Source: an uncultured Chitinophagaceae bacterium (GTDB lineage: Bacteria; Bacteroidota; Bacteroidia; Chitinophagales; Chitinophagaceae). Taken from it: DNA of 64,000 nucleotides. The DNA is taken from assembly GCA_937981995.1 (NCBI GenBank), contig CALJNC010000048.1:1-64000 (forward strand), written 5' to 3'. A program made the position numbers and the translations under genes. The number at the start of each line of letters is the position of its first letter. Positions within the stretch are counted from its first letter, which is position 1. Of this stretch, positions 62,942 to 64,000 are shown piece by piece. Under the pieces are notes generated by a model that saw only the letters and a program-made list of their open reading frames with translations, ran no database searches and was not told the origin of the DNA.

Positions 62942-64000
62942 TTAGAGCGAGAAAGAAAGTTGGATTTTAAAGCTGTTGTCCTTATGCTCAAAAGAGAAAC
63001 TTCCATTGAGGTCAGTTGCACGCTTTTTGATATTACTCATACCAAGGCCACTAACTTCTTCTAAATTGACAGTCGATTCGGTTTGATTAGAAACAGATAA
63101 GTTCAACTTGTCGTTTTCTTTGTTAAGAGAAGCTGTTACTAAATCACCACTACCGTATTTAGCAGCATTGGTAATAGCTTCTTTAAAGATTAGGAAAATG
63201 TTTTGACGAAGCTCCGCAGAAATTTTATCATCTTTATTTTGAATATTATGTTCTAATTGAAATTCTACATCCTTTGAATCAAGTATATCATTAGCAAAGT
63301 CTATCATACGATAGGCAAGGTCCATGACATTATCCTTGCGGGAGTCAATAGCCCATACAGTGTCACGCATGCGACGAGTAGCGTCTCTACTCATGTCGGC
63401 GATCCTTCCCACTGTTCCTTTGTTACCATCTGTTGTTTTCATTTCTAGGAGTTCGGATTGCATGGAAAGACTAGTAAGTATAGTACCTACATCGTCGTGT
63501 AGGTCGCTACTTAGTTTGGTTCTGAATTTTTTATCGCGATCTTCTTGTTCTTTTAAGTTTTTATATTTTATTCGTTTTACTATAAAGTAAATTGATGATA
63601 GTAAACCCAAGAGAATTAGGAAGAAAATTATTTTGTTTCTATTAGCTGTAGCGCTAGCAATTTTTTTATCTGCATTGAGTTGAATGATTTCTTTTTCTTT
63701 GTCTGCCGTTTTCAGTTCTTCAGAAAATTTGGCGGCAGCTTTGATTTGTTCATCTTCATATTGACTCTCTTTTAAAGCCATCAACTTTTGTTGATAGCTA
63801 ATAACGGAATCTTTATTATTTTTAGATTTGTAGTAGGCTATGAATCCATTAATCACAGCCTGTTTTGAGGAAAATGCTTGTGTTTCATTGGCCAATTGCT
63901 CAGCCTCAGTAAGTAAAGTAAATTTATCAATAGAACCCATCTGCGCCTTACACTCGTTAGGGTTTGCTTTCTCCCATACGTCTGCCAGTAAAATAATACT
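62942..64000 (-). CDS. Sensor histidine kinase (system B, copy 2), 5' end outside window
   Basis: At least 353 codons, open to the window edge (the reading continues upstream of ATG 63940 as ADVWEKANPNECKAQ), so the TPR sensor start is missing. Membrane helix KIIFFLILLGLLSSIYFI, phospho-His block LSSDLHDDVGTILTSLSMQ, N-box IFKEAITNAAKYGSG and end motif GLGMSNIKKRATDLNG are intact. Nearly the same as the kinase part of the broken gene just downstream, so the two are a tandem duplication. Probably pairs with the regulator at 58376. Confidence 0.92.
   Translation of the reverse strand, partial: SIILLADVWEKANPNECKAQMGSIDKFTLLTEAEQLANETQAFSSKQAVINGFIAYYKSKNNKDSVISYQQKLMALKESQYEDEQIKAAAKFSEELKTADKEKEIIQLNADKKIASATANRNKIIFFLILLGLLSSIYFIVKRIKYKNLKEQEDRDKKFRTKLSSDLHDDVGTILTSLSMQSELLEMKTTDGNKGTVGRIADMSRDATRRMRDTVWAIDSRKDNVMDLAYRMIDFANDILDSKDVEFQLEHNIQNKDDKISAELRQNIFLIFKEAITNAAKYGSGDLVTASLNKENDKLNLSVSNQTESTVNLEEVSGLGMSNIKKRATDLNGSFSFEHKDNSFKIQLSFSL

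Overview
The window is AT-rich bacterial DNA, and the gene content points to Bacteroidota. Three proteins end in type A type IX secretion (T9SS) tails. One 2030-residue adhesin has SprB-like repeats and a gliding-motility (type B) C-terminus. Promoter-like sites follow the Bacteroidota -7 consensus TAnnTTTG, Shine-Dalgarno sites are scarce, and many lipoproteins carry a C-K-K-D type lipobox. I cannot place it below phylum with confidence; an uncultured Chitinophagales, Sphingobacteriales or Flavobacteriales relative would fit.

Positions 1-32300 are mainly housekeeping. In order: trigger factor (cut by the window edge), tRNA-Leu with a broken partial copy beside it, a Kelch/T9SS protein, a sodium:solute symporter, an O-methyltransferase, a glucosaminidase-LysM protein, hpt, lipA, an Asp-box T9SS protein, a PspC-domain protein, DUF3467-guaA, a VWA membrane protein, obg-adk, a PagL-like lipid A deacylase, a GHL10 glycoside hydrolase, dnaB, pheT, two envelope proteins, an isolated nuoKLMN block and metK.

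Positions 32300-47500 hold the giant SprB-like adhesin, a TPR lipoprotein, rpe, a lipid kinase, a zinc peptidase, radA-comF, a beta-helix lipoprotein, an SRPBCC protein and ruvB.

Positions 47500-64000 are accessory and the most interesting. Three overlapping mini-TonB_C genes are followed by two LuxR/NarL-type two-component systems and a set of small secreted proteins. Six promoters here share one layout: a palindrome, then 22 bp, then a TAnnTTTG-like -7 element. Three use TCACTA-N4-TAGTGA (regulon A: four secreted or lipoprotein genes, one low-complexity secreted protein, and the first histidine kinase and regulator themselves). Three use ATAGCGAATATTCGCTAT or a decayed form of it (regulon B: a T9SS protein, a C1q-like protein, a lipoprotein and a histidine kinase). 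I read these as two parallel, probably autoregulated circuits that control cell-surface proteins by activation from about -42. Regulon A also encodes three copies of a roughly 70-residue secreted domain I do not recognise. The middle histidine kinase gene is broken by two compensating 1-nt shifts in A-runs.
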